Assembly (NCBI GenBank): GCA_016712565.1
Contig: JADJQU010000001.1
Coordinates: 62,001 to 126,000, forward strand
Reading direction: 5' to 3'
Source of the DNA: Planctomycetota bacterium
GTDB taxonomy: Bacteria > Planctomycetota > UBA1135 > GCA-002686595
Length of the DNA: 64,000 bases
Below the pieces are notes generated by a model, which was not told where the DNA came from, searched no databases, and was given only the letters and a program-made list of their open reading frames with translations. Numbering within the stretch: position 1 is the stretch's first letter; every line of letters begins with the position of its first letter. Shown here in pieces: positions 38,570 through 47,887 of this stretch. A program made the position numbers and the translations under genes.

Positions 38570-38589
38570 CCGTGCATTCCAGCCGCGGC

Positions 38590-39552
38590 TTACGACCCGA
38601 TGGTGAACTCGATCCCGTTGGACAGGGTCGAGTTGTTGGGGAAGGCGAAGCCGTTGTCGCGGCCCCAGACCTGGGCGTCGATGACCGTGCCCGGGACCAG
38701 CAGGTAGGACTGGGGCGTGCCTCCCAGCGCTCCCACGGCGAAGGCATTGAAGTCGATCGAGTAGAGGCCCGAGCAGTCGTTGGGCGGGGGATTGCCGCCG
38801 GAGCTGATGGGCGTCGAGCGCCGCACCGGTCCGTTCATGCAGCGGAACCCGCCCTGGAACACCACGGCCGCCGGACCGGTGTTGCTGTAGAGCACGAGCC
38901 CCGGCTTGTTGTTGATCACGCTCGAAGCCGTGATCAGGAAACCGGAGCCCGCGCTGGCGCTGGAATTCCCCGAGGACCCGATCGAGGGCGTGCAACCCAG
39001 CGAATTCACCTTGGCGGTGCAGTAGCGGATCGGCGGCACGCCGGCATCGTTGAAGGCCACCGTGTCGAGGTTGAAGTCGATCACGAAATCCACCTGCACT
39101 TCGTCGAACACGATGTTCGTGAAGCCGAAGTAGTTGTTCGGCTGGGTCTGGTTCCAGGCGATGCTGAAGGAGTCGACCACCGTGGCGCCGAGCATGGCGC
39201 GGAAGTTCGACGTGCCCGCGCCCACCTGGTGGTAGACGAAGCTCACGTCGCTGATGGGATTGGCGAACTGGATTTTCAGCGTGTCCGGCGCCCCTGCCGC
39301 GGGGTCGTTGGTCAGGAAGCCGCCGACGAGATTGAGAAAGCTCCCGATCGTGAAGTACCGCGCGTGGGTCACGGTGAGCGGCGGAAACTCCGTGCTGATG
39401 GGCGTGAAGTTGGGGAACAGGTTCGCGCCGAAGTCGACCACGTGATCGGGCGACGCTAGGCCCGAGGTCTGGGCGATGATCGCTTGGGCCTCGACGGTTC
39501 CGGTGGGGGCGGCGACCAGGAAGAGCAGGGCGAGGAACTTCGGAATGCGCAT
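38590..39552 (-). CDS. secreted protein with shared Cys-containing C-terminal module
   Basis: The 320-residue protein has a signal peptide (FLALLFLVAAPTGTVEAQA). The N-terminal domain of ~150 residues looks like a jelly-roll beta-sandwich (VDFGANLFPNFTPISTEF; ISDVSFVYHQVGAGTSNF), similar in style to PEP-CTERM-type lectin-like domains. The final ~145 residues are the module: RYCTAKVNSLGCTPSIG, INNKPGLVLYS, GGFRCMNGPVRRS, NDCSGLYSIDFNAFAVG and VWGRDNGFAFPNN. All four Cys are kept. A hairpin follows the stop. Confidence 0.85.
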   Translation of the reverse strand: MRIPKFLALLFLVAAPTGTVEAQAIIAQTSGLASPDHVVDFGANLFPNFTPISTEFPPLTVTHARYFTIGSFLNLVGGFLTNDPAAGAPDTLKIQFANPISDVSFVYHQVGAGTSNFRAMLGATVVDSFSIAWNQTQPNNYFGFTNIVFDEVQVDFVIDFNLDTVAFNDAGVPPIRYCTAKVNSLGCTPSIGSSGNSSASAGSGFLITASSVINNKPGLVLYSNTGPAAVVFQGGFRCMNGPVRRSTPISSGGNPPPNDCSGLYSIDFNAFAVGALGGTPQSYLLVPGTVIDAQVWGRDNGFAFPNNSTLSNGIEFTIGS

Positions 39553-39755
39553 GGGAGGGTCTCGCGACGGGGGGGGGAAGGCGCAAGTGGGCCGGGATCG
39601 CCCGTGAAACTAGCGTACCGGCGAAGGCGCTTTCCGTGGGTCTCGCTCAGCGCATCCCCTCATCGACCACGGCGGCAGCCTGCCATCGACGGCCCTGGGG
39701 CCCAGGGGGAGGAGTTCCGGTCCGAGCGTCCGCCCGACGATCCAGGGGCGTGCTC

Positions 39756-40838
39756 CTAGGGCGCCGTCAGGATCTGTCGCAGGGCCTGGCCGAGCTCGGG
39801 CGCGTTGCCGCCCTCGGTGTTCGTGAGCACGACCACCACCAGCCCCGATTCACGCAGGATCGAGAGCGACGAGCTGGCGCCCTGCTGGGATCCGCCGTGC
39901 TGGACGAGCTTGCCCTTTTCGCCCACCGCCCAGCCCAGACCGTACTCCAGCTCCTTGCCGTCGCTGGTCCTCGACCGCGTCCACATGGCATCGCGGGAGG
40001 CGGCGCTGACGAGTTCCGCCCGCAGCACGAGGTCGGCGAAGCGCGCCAGATCGCGCGCCGTGGACTCCATGCCGCCGCCGCCGTACTTCCAGCTCAGGTC
40101 CTCCCGCGGCTCGCTGCGCTGCACGTCGGCGCCGTTGCGCCGGTAGAGCGCGGCCCGCTCGGGCTTCTCGTCGGCGAGCACTTCCAGGCTCAGCCGCGGC
40201 GCTCCAGGTCCGATGCGCTCCGCCATCAGGGCCCCCAGGTCCTTGGCGGCGGCGCGCTCCACCGCCGCCGCGGCCAGGGTGAAGGCGTGCGTGCTGTAGC
40301 TGTACTTCGCTCCGGGCTGGAACAGCAGCGGGTCCTTGACGAACAGGCCCAGGGCCTGCTCCGTCGTCCGATGCTCGACGCTGTTGTCGATGCGGCCCAA
40401 TTGATAGTGCCGGATGCCGGAGGTGTGCGAGAGGATCTGTCGCAGCGTCACCGCCCCCAGGGCGGGCTCGAGCCCCGGGACGTACTTCGCCACGCCCACG
40501 TCCAGTTCCAGCTTGCCCTGTTCCACGAGCTGCATCACCAGCGTGGCCGTGACCGGCTTGCTGACCGAGGCCAGGCGGTAGAGCGTGGATTCACGGGCGG
40601 CCCGCGCGGCTTCCCGATCGCTTTGACCGAAGGCCGACTCGAATACCAGCTCGCCCTTCCGCAGCACGGCGACGCCCATGCCGACGACGTGCTCAGCGGC
40701 CAGGAACCCTTCGCAGCGCTCGCGCAGGGCCTGCACTCGCTCCGCGGCGTGCGGCGGAGCGACCTGGGGCAGGTCCTTCGATTGGATCCCAAGGGGGAGC
40801 GAGGGGATCGACGCCAGTGCCAGGACGAGCAAGATCAT
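39756..40838 (-). CDS. serine hydrolase, class C beta-lactamase-like
   Basis: The ~360-residue secreted enzyme has a short signal sequence (MILLVLALASIPSLPLG). The nucleophile motif SVSK is at residues 91-94, followed by LSHTSGIRHY and the Tyr motif region GAKYSYSTHAF. HGGSQQG near the C-terminus replaces KTG. The family (Pfam Beta-lactamase) includes D-aminopeptidases, esterases and penicillin-binding-like proteins, so the substrate is open. A GTG at 40844 could add two residues; ATG 40838 is preferred. It is not evidence of antibiotic resistance. Confidence 0.9.
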   Translation of the reverse strand: MILLVLALASIPSLPLGIQSKDLPQVAPPHAAERVQALRERCEGFLAAEHVVGMGVAVLRKGELVFESAFGQSDREAARAARESTLYRLASVSKPVTATLVMQLVEQGKLELDVGVAKYVPGLEPALGAVTLRQILSHTSGIRHYQLGRIDNSVEHRTTEQALGLFVKDPLLFQPGAKYSYSTHAFTLAAAAVERAAAKDLGALMAERIGPGAPRLSLEVLADEKPERAALYRRNGADVQRSEPREDLSWKYGGGGMESTARDLARFADLVLRAELVSAASRDAMWTRSRTSDGKELEYGLGWAVGEKGKLVQHGGSQQGASSSLSILRESGLVVVVLTNTEGGNAPELGQALRQILTAP

Positions 40839-41011
40839 GGGCACACACTAGTGGGGCGGGGGAGGAGTGCGCACCGGAATTTCACGGCCGGGCGCCGCGT
40901 CGACTGCGCCCACCGAGGTCGCGCGGGCTGCCGCCCCAGCACATCCGCGGCGCGGCGCCCGGTGGGCGAGCTGGAACCCGCTTGGCCCCGAGGCCTGGGC
41001 GACGGAGCCCC

Positions 41012-42961
41012 TCAGGGAAGGACCATGTAGCTCAGTCCTCCCGACAGCGAGACGTCGCCCGGCGGGGTGAACCCGGGATCGCGTCCCCAGGCCTGGATCC
41101 AGACCCGAGTGCCCGCGGTCAGGAGTGCCGGCGCGGGCGTGCCCCCCAGGCTGCCGTGGGCGAAGGCATTCATGTCGATCGCAGCCGTGCCGCTGCAATC
41201 CAGCCCCGGTGGCGGAGAGCCTCCCGAGGACACGCCGGCCGTGCGGCGCACCGGTGAGTCGACGCAGAGGAGCCCACCACCGAAGGGGAGCGCCGCGGCG
41301 CCCTGGAGGCTGTAGAGGAACAGGCTGGGCTTTTGATTGAGCACGTTTTCGATCCGAACCGTGAATCCGGAACTCGAACTCGCGCGCGCGAGGCCCGTGA
41401 AGGCCACGCGCGGTGCGCAGCCAAGGGAATTGACCTTGCCGCCGCAGTAACCCTCCGGACTTTCGCCGATGTCGAATTGCGCGACGAGGGCCCAACTTCC
41501 CGTCGTACCCACGACCTTGGAGTATCCGTGGAGCACCACCCGCGACTGGGGGGCGAGCTGCAGGCCGATGGCACCCGAGGACAAGCCGGGACTGGCGTAC
41601 GTGCGCCGCCAATTCACGGCGCCGCTGGAATCCAGTTGGGTCAGGGCCGCGGAATTGCCCTGGAGCCCCCCCGGCTCCTCGGCACAGAAATACACCTGCC
41701 CCGCATTTCCCAGCGCCAAGGCCGAGCCGTACCCGGGCAGCGGGACGGAGCTCAGGGGCACTCCAGAGGGCGAGATGCGCGCGATCGTCGACGGCGACGT
41801 GAAGGCGATGCCGCTGACGTCCCAGTGGAGGGCCCAGCAGACGCCGCCCTGGTCCACCAGGACGTCCTGGGTGACGTAGTAGTGCCCACCTCCCGGGGCG
41901 ACTTCCGACCACAGGTAGTTGCCACCCCCGTCGCAGCGAACGACCCAACCCGCGCTGGTCCAGTTGCCCAATCCCGCCGGCTGTGCCTGGTTGCCGCCGG
42001 CGACCACGCCGCCTTGGTGATCGCTCGCCAGCACGGTGAAGGACTCCTGCACGGTGGGCGATCCGGGAAAGACGCGCGACCACTGCCGGACCCCGTTCGC
42101 GGAGTACTTGGCAATCCATGCTTCCCGGTCGGCCGCTGCTTCGAGCCACCCGGCGGCGAAGATGTCCCCGTTGGCTTGGACGACCAAGCCCTGACACCCC
42201 TCCCAGTGCCCCGGACTGAGGTCGTCGCGGGTTTCCCAATTCAGGACCCCCAGAGGGGAATACGACTGCAGGAGCACGCTCGTGTTTCCCAGGGCGTCCG
42301 TCACCGTTCCCCCGACGATCATGTTGGACTGTGCGTCCACCGCCACGGCACCTGCCGCGTCGTTCCCCGGGCCGGGCGCGCCCGAGAAGATCGTGCTGTG
42401 CAGGATCGCCCCATTCGAGTCGTACCGCACTGCGATCAGGTCGGTCTGGTCGCGGTGGCGCCAGCCCGCGAGGCACACATCCCCATTGGGAGCGAGGGCG
42501 AGCCCCGAGCACAGTTCGCTGATTGCCGCCCCCGTGTCGAAGCGGCGTGACCAAAGCATGGACCCGCCTGCGTCATGCTTGGCCACTTCGAGATCGTAGA
42601 ATCCCGTGCTGCCGGACCTGCGGGCCGCGGTGTAGATGTTGCCCAGGGAATCCACGGCGGCCTCCGTCGCGATGTTCAGGTCCGTGAGCGGGGCATTGCC
42701 GTAGAGCACGCTCCATTCGAACGTCGCCTGTCCGAAGGCCGCCGGTGCGATGGAGGACAGGGCAAGCGCAACGAAGGCCGCGGCCTGGAGCTTCCGGGCA
42801 ATGGAGCAGGGCCCATGGGAGCTTGCAAACTTCTCCTCGCGCCGTCCGGCGTCCCTTTCCTGATCCTTCGGAGGACCCGGCTGGGGGGGGCACACCGGAT
42901 GGCCGCGGGGCGCGACGCGGCATCGCGACGCTTCGAACTGCCGGGCAAGTTCCTTTTCCAT
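41012..42961 (-). CDS. secreted beta-propeller-like protein with shared C-terminal module
   Basis: The 649-residue frame has a signal peptide at about residues 56-78 (LQAAAFVALALSSIAPAAFG), so the true start may lie nearer to it than ATG 42961. Repeats of ~50 residues follow (DLIAVRYDSNGAILHSTIF, EAWIAKYSANGVRQWSRVF), similar to those at 18216. The end is the module: GYCGGKVNSLGCAPRV, LNQKPSLFLYS, GGLLCVDSPVRRT, DCSGTAAIDMNAFAHG and AWGRDPGFTPPG. This combines a predicted propeller with the common C-terminal domain. Confidence 0.85.
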   Translation of the reverse strand: MEKELARQFEASRCRVAPRGHPVCPPQPGPPKDQERDAGRREEKFASSHGPCSIARKLQAAAFVALALSSIAPAAFGQATFEWSVLYGNAPLTDLNIATEAAVDSLGNIYTAARRSGSTGFYDLEVAKHDAGGSMLWSRRFDTGAAISELCSGLALAPNGDVCLAGWRHRDQTDLIAVRYDSNGAILHSTIFSGAPGPGNDAAGAVAVDAQSNMIVGGTVTDALGNTSVLLQSYSPLGVLNWETRDDLSPGHWEGCQGLVVQANGDIFAAGWLEAAADREAWIAKYSANGVRQWSRVFPGSPTVQESFTVLASDHQGGVVAGGNQAQPAGLGNWTSAGWVVRCDGGGNYLWSEVAPGGGHYYVTQDVLVDQGGVCWALHWDVSGIAFTSPSTIARISPSGVPLSSVPLPGYGSALALGNAGQVYFCAEEPGGLQGNSAALTQLDSSGAVNWRRTYASPGLSSGAIGLQLAPQSRVVLHGYSKVVGTTGSWALVAQFDIGESPEGYCGGKVNSLGCAPRVAFTGLARASSSSGFTVRIENVLNQKPSLFLYSLQGAAALPFGGGLLCVDSPVRRTAGVSSGGSPPPGLDCSGTAAIDMNAFAHGSLGGTPAPALLTAGTRVWIQAWGRDPGFTPPGDVSLSGGLSYMVLP

Positions 42962-43438
42962 CGGGCAGGTAGCCCACCGGGCGTCCAGAGACTACACCCG
43001 ACCCAGGCTACCCGACCCAGGCGCGGCGCCCACGGGGCTGACGCGGGTGCGCGACGAACCACGAATGGCCTGGCGAGCATCCGTCGTCGGCCGGGGGAGT
43101 TCGGAAATCAGACCGGGCACCGCCGCCGGCCCCCCAGGCCCGTCTCCGGCGGCGGGAGCCCAGGGGATCCGGGGCCCACGGTGTCCGCGGTCGCGGCCCT
43201 GCTCGATTCCCGGGCGTCCCCGCGCCGCGCGGCCCTCTCCCCGATCCGGGAGATGCCCCCGGGGCGCGCCGCGGTGCCGTAGCCTGAGGCTCCCCGCGCG
43301 AATTTCCGGTTTCCTGTCGATCCGGCATCGCGCGCTTCACCTGCCGGTGCCGGGCGAGCGCGCGACGCGCTCCGCGGCCGGTTTCCGCACACAGCCCCTG
43401 AGGCGAGCCCAGGCTCGCACCGACCCACGGAGCGTTTC
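42962..43438. other. 477-bp divergent intergenic region
   Basis: The gap separates two divergent secreted-protein genes and should contain both promoters. A short direct repeat, (T/C)ACCCGACCCAGG, occurs twice at about 42994-43020. No small gene or RNA was recognised. Confidence 0.4.
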
Positions 43439-45244
43439 ATGTCACCCCGTATCACCCCCCTGCAGGTGTTCCGCACTTCCTTGATCCTCGCCGGCGCGCC
43501 CCTGCTCGCCGACTTGGCCGCCGCCCAGGCGAATCGCATCTCCTTCTCGATCGATTGGCAGGGGCCGACGATCGCCGCACCGGACGGCTTTTTCGGTTTC
43601 CCGATCACCGAGGGTGACGTGCTCACGGTCTCCACGGCCAGCGGCGCCCCGGGATTCGGGCCGCTGCCGAACCCGAGCATCGCCCTGAGCGCGGGCTTCG
43701 GTCCCGCGCCGGGCCTGGGCCTCTTCGGCGGCCTGCCCTGCGCCGGTCACCCGGCGGGGACGCCCTGCATCGTCGAGGTCGACGCGCTCTCGTACGGTCG
43801 CGAGCCGTCGGTCGGTCCCAACACGCCCATCAAGCACAAGTTGCGCTTCTCGGTGGACCGTTTCGCGCGCGGCGTGCCGTTCTCCAACACTCCGCCCAAC
43901 GTGTTCACCGAGCAGAACTGCGGCGACGGCGCCTCGGATGTGTTCGTGGACCTGAACTTGGGCGTCGGTCCCCTGTTCCCCTTCACCGCGATCAACGTGG
44001 GCAACACCGCGGTGGTCGACGGCAACGGCTTCGTCTCCTGCAGCGGCGCGCTCTACCCGGGCGTCGGGCTGGTGGAGCCCGCGGCACCGCTGCCCGTGCC
44101 GCTCAATCCCGGCGACAACCTCGACGCCCTGGCGACCCTGAACATCAACACGGCCAATCCCTATCCGCAGATCGGCGTGTTCTTCTCCCTCGATGCGGCC
44201 TACGTGGATCCGCTCTCGGGCATTCCCCACTCCGGTTCCGCGGTGGCGAACGGGGTCACCTGCGGCGACGTGCTGCATTCGCCCGCGGCCGGCGGGCCGC
44301 CGGTGGTCTATGCGCCGCAGTTCCTGCTGGGCCTGGGTCTCACCGGGGCGGAAGACGACCTCGATGCGCTGATCCTGCGCGAGAACGGCACGCCGGGGTA
44401 CCAACCCTCCCAGGTGCCCCACGACTGGGTCGGCGGGACCACGGACATGCTGCTCTTCAGCGTGCGCCGCGGCTCGGCGATCATCGGCATCCCCGACAGC
44501 ATCATGGGCCTGCCGATCTCCGAGGGTGACATCCTGACCACGCCCCTGGCCGGCAGCGGCAATCCCTTCCCCGGCATCTACATCGCCGCGGAGAACCTGG
44601 GGCTGGGGACCAGCCGCTCGATTCCCGGGGTGATCAACGACGATCTCGACGCCCTGGACCTCGGCGTGGCGCCGATCAACGACTGCAACGGCAACGGCGT
44701 CGAGGACTCCGTGGACATCGCCCTGGCGAATTCCACCGACATCAACGTCAACGGCGTGCCGGATGAATGCGAACTGTTGACCACGCCCGGTTGCTTCTGC
44801 ACGGCTCCGAGTCCCGCACCCTGCGGCAACTTCTACGCCCCGGGCGGCTGCAGGAACTCCACCGGCGTCGGCGCGATCCTGACCGCCACCGGCACCACCA
44901 GCGTGACCAACGACAACCTGGTGCTGACCACGGTGCAGATGCCGATCAATCGGCCCGGCATGCTGGTCATGAGCCCCAATCCGAATCCGGCGGTGCCCTT
45001 CTGGGACGGTCTGCGCTGCTTCGGCGGGCCCGCCTTCCGCTTCGCCTTCCAGAGCACCGGTCCCGCCGGAACCTGGACCTACGGCCCGGGCCTCTCGGCC
45101 TACACCACGGGCAACTTCCCGCCCGCCGGTTGGATCCTGCCCGGCACGACGATGGTGTTCCAGTCGTGGTTCCGCGATCCCTTCGGCCCCTGCGGAACCC
45201 AGGCCAACACCTCGAACTCGATCCTGGCCCAGTTCACGCCCTGA
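43439..45244 (+). CDS. secreted protein with DCNGNG calcium motif and divergent C-terminal module
   Basis: The 601-residue protein has a signal peptide ending near LADLAAAQA. Two related halves open with RISFSIDWQGP..GFPITEGDVLTVS and LLFSVRRGS..GLPISEGDILTTP, suggesting an internal duplication. A dockerin- or thrombospondin-like calcium motif, NDCNGNGVEDSVDIA..NVNGVPDECE, is followed by a ~150-residue C-terminal domain. Its layout (INRPGMLVMSP, VPFWDGLRCFGG, FQSWFRDPFGPCG, NSILAQF) parallels the module at 9298, 38590, 41012 and 46832 but with different Cys positions. It is probably exported and may be surface-associated; the function is unknown. Confidence 0.85.
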   Translation: MSPRITPLQVFRTSLILAGAPLLADLAAAQANRISFSIDWQGPTIAAPDGFFGFPITEGDVLTVSTASGAPGFGPLPNPSIALSAGFGPAPGLGLFGGLPCAGHPAGTPCIVEVDALSYGREPSVGPNTPIKHKLRFSVDRFARGVPFSNTPPNVFTEQNCGDGASDVFVDLNLGVGPLFPFTAINVGNTAVVDGNGFVSCSGALYPGVGLVEPAAPLPVPLNPGDNLDALATLNINTANPYPQIGVFFSLDAAYVDPLSGIPHSGSAVANGVTCGDVLHSPAAGGPPVVYAPQFLLGLGLTGAEDDLDALILRENGTPGYQPSQVPHDWVGGTTDMLLFSVRRGSAIIGIPDSIMGLPISEGDILTTPLAGSGNPFPGIYIAAENLGLGTSRSIPGVINDDLDALDLGVAPINDCNGNGVEDSVDIALANSTDINVNGVPDECELLTTPGCFCTAPSPAPCGNFYAPGGCRNSTGVGAILTATGTTSVTNDNLVLTTVQMPINRPGMLVMSPNPNPAVPFWDGLRCFGGPAFRFAFQSTGPAGTWTYGPGLSAYTTGNFPPAGWILPGTTMVFQSWFRDPFGPCGTQANTSNSILAQFTP

Positions 45245-45284
45245 GACGGCGGGCGGAGGCTCCGGGCCCCGCGCGACAACCGAA

Positions 45285-45318
45285 GCGGCCGCCGCTCACC
45301 GAGGTGGGCGGCGGCCGC
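45285..45318. terminator. strong bidirectional hairpin between convergent genes
   Basis: GCGGCCGCCGC (45285-45295) pairs perfectly with GCGGCGGCCGC (45308-45318), and the stem extends inward through CACC/GGTG. It sits between the stop at 45244 (plus) and the stop at 45326 (minus), so it can end both transcripts, although no T-run is present. Confidence 0.65.
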
Positions 45319-45325
45319 CGCCATT

Positions 45326-46609
45326 TCAGCGCGAGCTTCCGCGAGCGACCCGCGCCTTGGCGACCTTGGCGAGGGCCTGCTTCAGATCGGCGAGGATGTC
45401 GCTGGGGCTTTCCAGGCCGATCGAGAGCCGCACCGCGGCCCCGCCCTTGCCGTAGGAGCTGTGGGTCATGCTGGCGGGCAGCTCGATCAAGGTCTTCGTG
45501 TGGCCCAAGGAGACGGCCAGCGTCACGGAATACGCGGAGCGCGCAATCTCGTCCACGAATTCCAGGGCGTCCACGAGCTGTGGATCGAGCTCGAAGGTGA
45601 TCATGTTCCCCGGCGCGAAGTCGCCGTCGAAGTCGCGCAACTGCTTCTCCGCCAGGGCGCGCTGGGGGAAGCTGGCGAGGCCCGGATAGGCCACGCGCGC
45701 CACGGCCTCGTGCTTCTCCAGCCAGGTCGCGACTTTCTTGGCCGTGAACTGCTGGCGCTTGAGGCGCAGCGCCAGGGTCGGCAGCCCGTAGACGAGGATC
45801 GCCCAGGCCGACTTGGAGCCCAGGATGCCGCCGAAGTCCTTGCGGTAGAGCAGGAGTTTCGCGTGCATCGACTTGGGACAGATGACGGCGCCGCCGAGCT
45901 CCGTGCCGAAGCCGCCCAGGTTCTTGGTCAGCGAATGCAGCACCACATCGGCGCCCAGGGCCAGGGGCCGCTGGCCGAAGGGCGTGGCGAAGGTGTTGTC
46001 GATGAAGATCAGGAGCCTGCGCTCCGGCGGCCGCGAGCAATTCACCTCGTCGGCGAGCACGCGCAGGGCCCCGATGTCGATCAGCTCCAGGGACGGATTC
46101 ACCGGCGACTCGAAGTAGAGGGCCCGCGTGCGTTCGTTGATGCAGCGGCGCACGGCGGCCACGTCGTTCAGGTCGACGCGGTGCACGCACAGACCCTGGC
46201 GCGGGTACCAGTTCTCGAACAGCGAGTGGGTGCAGCCGTAGAGCACGGGGTGGGCGATCAACTCGTCGCCGGCGACAAGCACCGAGCCCAGGGCCCCGGA
46301 GATCGCCGCCATTCCCGAGGCGAAGGTGACGCAGGCCTCGCCGCCCTCCACCTCCGCCAGTTCGCCCTCGAGGATCGAGCGTGTCGGCTCGTCGAGGCGG
46401 TCGTAGATGTACACCGGCGCTTCGCCCGTGTCGGTGACGAGCTGGCCGAACTCCTGGAACCCGCGCGCGCCGCGCTTCGCCGAATCCAGCCGGTAGGTCG
46501 TGGACGAGGACAGCGGCGGCGTCACGTGGTGGGTGAAGTCCCACTTGGCCGAATGCTCCGGGCCGTGGACGAGCCGGGTCGTGACCTTGTATTGGTTCTT
46601 CTTCGACAT
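45326..46609 (-). CDS. PLP-dependent trans-sulfuration enzyme (cystathionine gamma-synthase / methionine gamma-lyase family)
   Basis: The 427-residue enzyme shows the family text TRLVHGPEHSAKWDF, HHVTPPLSSSTTYRL, YDRLDEPTRSILE, CVTFASGMAAIS and the PLP-lysine motif VVLHSLTKNLGGFG. The end ASMTHSSYGKGGAAVRLSIGLES corresponds to the substrate carboxylate loop. It could act in methionine or cysteine metabolism; the exact reaction is not decidable from sequence. ATG 46609 gives the normal family length. A 10-bp hairpin lies in the leader at 46626-46650. Confidence 0.92.
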   Translation of the reverse strand: MSKKNQYKVTTRLVHGPEHSAKWDFTHHVTPPLSSSTTYRLDSAKRGARGFQEFGQLVTDTGEAPVYIYDRLDEPTRSILEGELAEVEGGEACVTFASGMAAISGALGSVLVAGDELIAHPVLYGCTHSLFENWYPRQGLCVHRVDLNDVAAVRRCINERTRALYFESPVNPSLELIDIGALRVLADEVNCSRPPERRLLIFIDNTFATPFGQRPLALGADVVLHSLTKNLGGFGTELGGAVICPKSMHAKLLLYRKDFGGILGSKSAWAILVYGLPTLALRLKRQQFTAKKVATWLEKHEAVARVAYPGLASFPQRALAEKQLRDFDGDFAPGNMITFELDPQLVDALEFVDEIARSAYSVTLAVSLGHTKTLIELPASMTHSSYGKGGAAVRLSIGLESPSDILADLKQALAKVAKARVARGSSR

Positions 46610-46625
46610 GGCGTTCCTCCCCGCG

Positions 46626-46650
46626 CGAGCCCGCGGTTGTCGCGGGCTCG
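46626..46650 (-). promoter_or_regulatory. hairpin in the leader of the PLP enzyme gene
   Basis: CGAGCCCGCG and CGCGGGCTCG form a perfect 10-bp stem with a GTTGT loop, ending 16 bases upstream of ATG 46609. It could mask the ribosome site or be a terminator of the upstream gene. I could not match it to a known SAM or other riboswitch. Confidence 0.45.
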
Positions 46651-46763
46651 GCGGTCCACCGCCATCATCGCCGCGGCCGGCCGGATTCGCCTTCGCACCT
46701 GCGCTGACGCAACCCACGGAAAAGTACGCAGATCGTGTCGTCCCGGCCGCCGCGGGCCGTCGC

Positions 46764-46779
46764 TCCCCTCGGGAGGGGA
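46764..46779 (-). terminator. small hairpin after the secreted module gene
   Basis: TCCCCTC-GG-GAGGGGA forms a 7-bp stem about 50 bases past the stop at 46832. It has a tight loop and no T-run, so support is weak. Confidence 0.3.
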
Positions 46780-46831
46780 CCGCAGGGTCCGCTGAGCGGA
46801 AGCCCGGCGGGGCGGAAGGCACCGGGGGTCG

Positions 46832-47887
46832 CTACTGGCAGATCACGAACTCGAGCCCGTTCGTGAGCTGGGTGTTGTTGGGCGCGGGGAAGCCCGGGTC
46901 GCGGGCCCAGTACTGCGCTCCCACCACCGTTCCGGGCGTGGAGAGGTAGGGCGCGGGATTGCCCCCCAGGGTCCCCGCGCGGAAGGCGTTCATGTCCACC
47001 GACAGCACGCCGGAGCAGTCGTTCGCCGGCGACGGCGTGCCTCCGGTGTTCAGGTCCTGCACGCGCTTGATGGGCCCCGCCAGGCACAGCGTGCCGCCGG
47101 TGAACGGCGTCGCGGCGCGGCCCGCGTTGGAGTAAAGCAGGATGCCGGGCTTGCGGTTGCGCAGGTTCACGGCGCTGATCGTGAATCCCGAACTCGCCGA
47201 GGCCGAGGGCGTGCCCGCACCGCCGATCGACGGCGTGCAGCCCAGGGAATTGAGCTTGGCGGTGCAGTAGGGAACCGACGGAACCACGGCGCAGGGCAGT
47301 TCGAACTGCAGGTGGTCGAACTCCAGGCCGCCGCTCGAATTCGTCAGCTCGATCTTCTTGATGCCGGCGCTGAATTCAATGCCGAAGAAGCGGTCCTCGC
47401 CCGTGGTTCCGTGGTTGCTCGCGTCGCCCATGTTGGGCACTGTCACGGTGCCGAGCAGCGTGTCGCTGACATCGAAGGCCTTGAAAGTCACCGTGATGCT
47501 GGAGCCGCCGTCCGTCCAGACCACACCCACGCGCTTGGGGAGCCCGCCGAGGGCGACTTCGTCGAAGGTGAGCACCACCGCGCCGACCGGTGAGAAGAAC
47601 GAATCGCAGTTGGAGCAGGCGTCGTTGCCGACGATGCCGTCGTCGCCGTCCACGGAGTCGATGATCGACCCCGTGAAGGTCGTGCTGGTCACGTACCCCG
47701 TCGAAGCGCTCACGCCGGGCTGGTTGAACAGGTGGTCCTCGAAGGTCTCCAGGGCGTAGGCGGGGGACCCCAGGGGGAACGGGCTGTCCGCCGCACTCAG
47801 GTAGGGGGTGGGGCCGAACAGGGTTTGGGCCGAGGCGCTGGTGGCCAGCGCGAGGAACAGGCAGAGACCGGTGACTTGGGAGTTCAT
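46832..47887 (-). CDS. secreted protein with shared Cys-containing C-terminal module
   Basis: The 351-residue protein has a signal peptide (GLCLFLALATSASAQ). A ~180-residue beta-sandwich domain follows (YALETFEDHLFNQPGV; GAVVLTFDEVALGGLPKRVG; FFGIEFSAGIKKIELTNSSG) and looks like a carbohydrate-binding or PEP-CTERM-style domain with two Cys in DACSNCDSF. The end is the module: PYCTAKLNSLGCTPSIG, RNRKPGILLYS, GGTLCLAGPIKRV, NDCSGVLSVDMNAFRAG and YWARDPGFPAPNN. Of the four copies this is very close to the copy at 38590. Confidence 0.85.
   Translation of the reverse strand: MNSQVTGLCLFLALATSASAQTLFGPTPYLSAADSPFPLGSPAYALETFEDHLFNQPGVSASTGYVTSTTFTGSIIDSVDGDDGIVGNDACSNCDSFFSPVGAVVLTFDEVALGGLPKRVGVVWTDGGSSITVTFKAFDVSDTLLGTVTVPNMGDASNHGTTGEDRFFGIEFSAGIKKIELTNSSGGLEFDHLQFELPCAVVPSVPYCTAKLNSLGCTPSIGGAGTPSASASSGFTISAVNLRNRKPGILLYSNAGRAATPFTGGTLCLAGPIKRVQDLNTGGTPSPANDCSGVLSVDMNAFRAGTLGGNPAPYLSTPGTVVGAQYWARDPGFPAPNNTQLTNGLEFVICQ

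Noticed and set aside
39756..40838. Antibiotic-resistance beta-lactamase
   Set aside because: Class C-like serine hydrolases are mostly peptidases or esterases; nothing in sequence or context indicates resistance.
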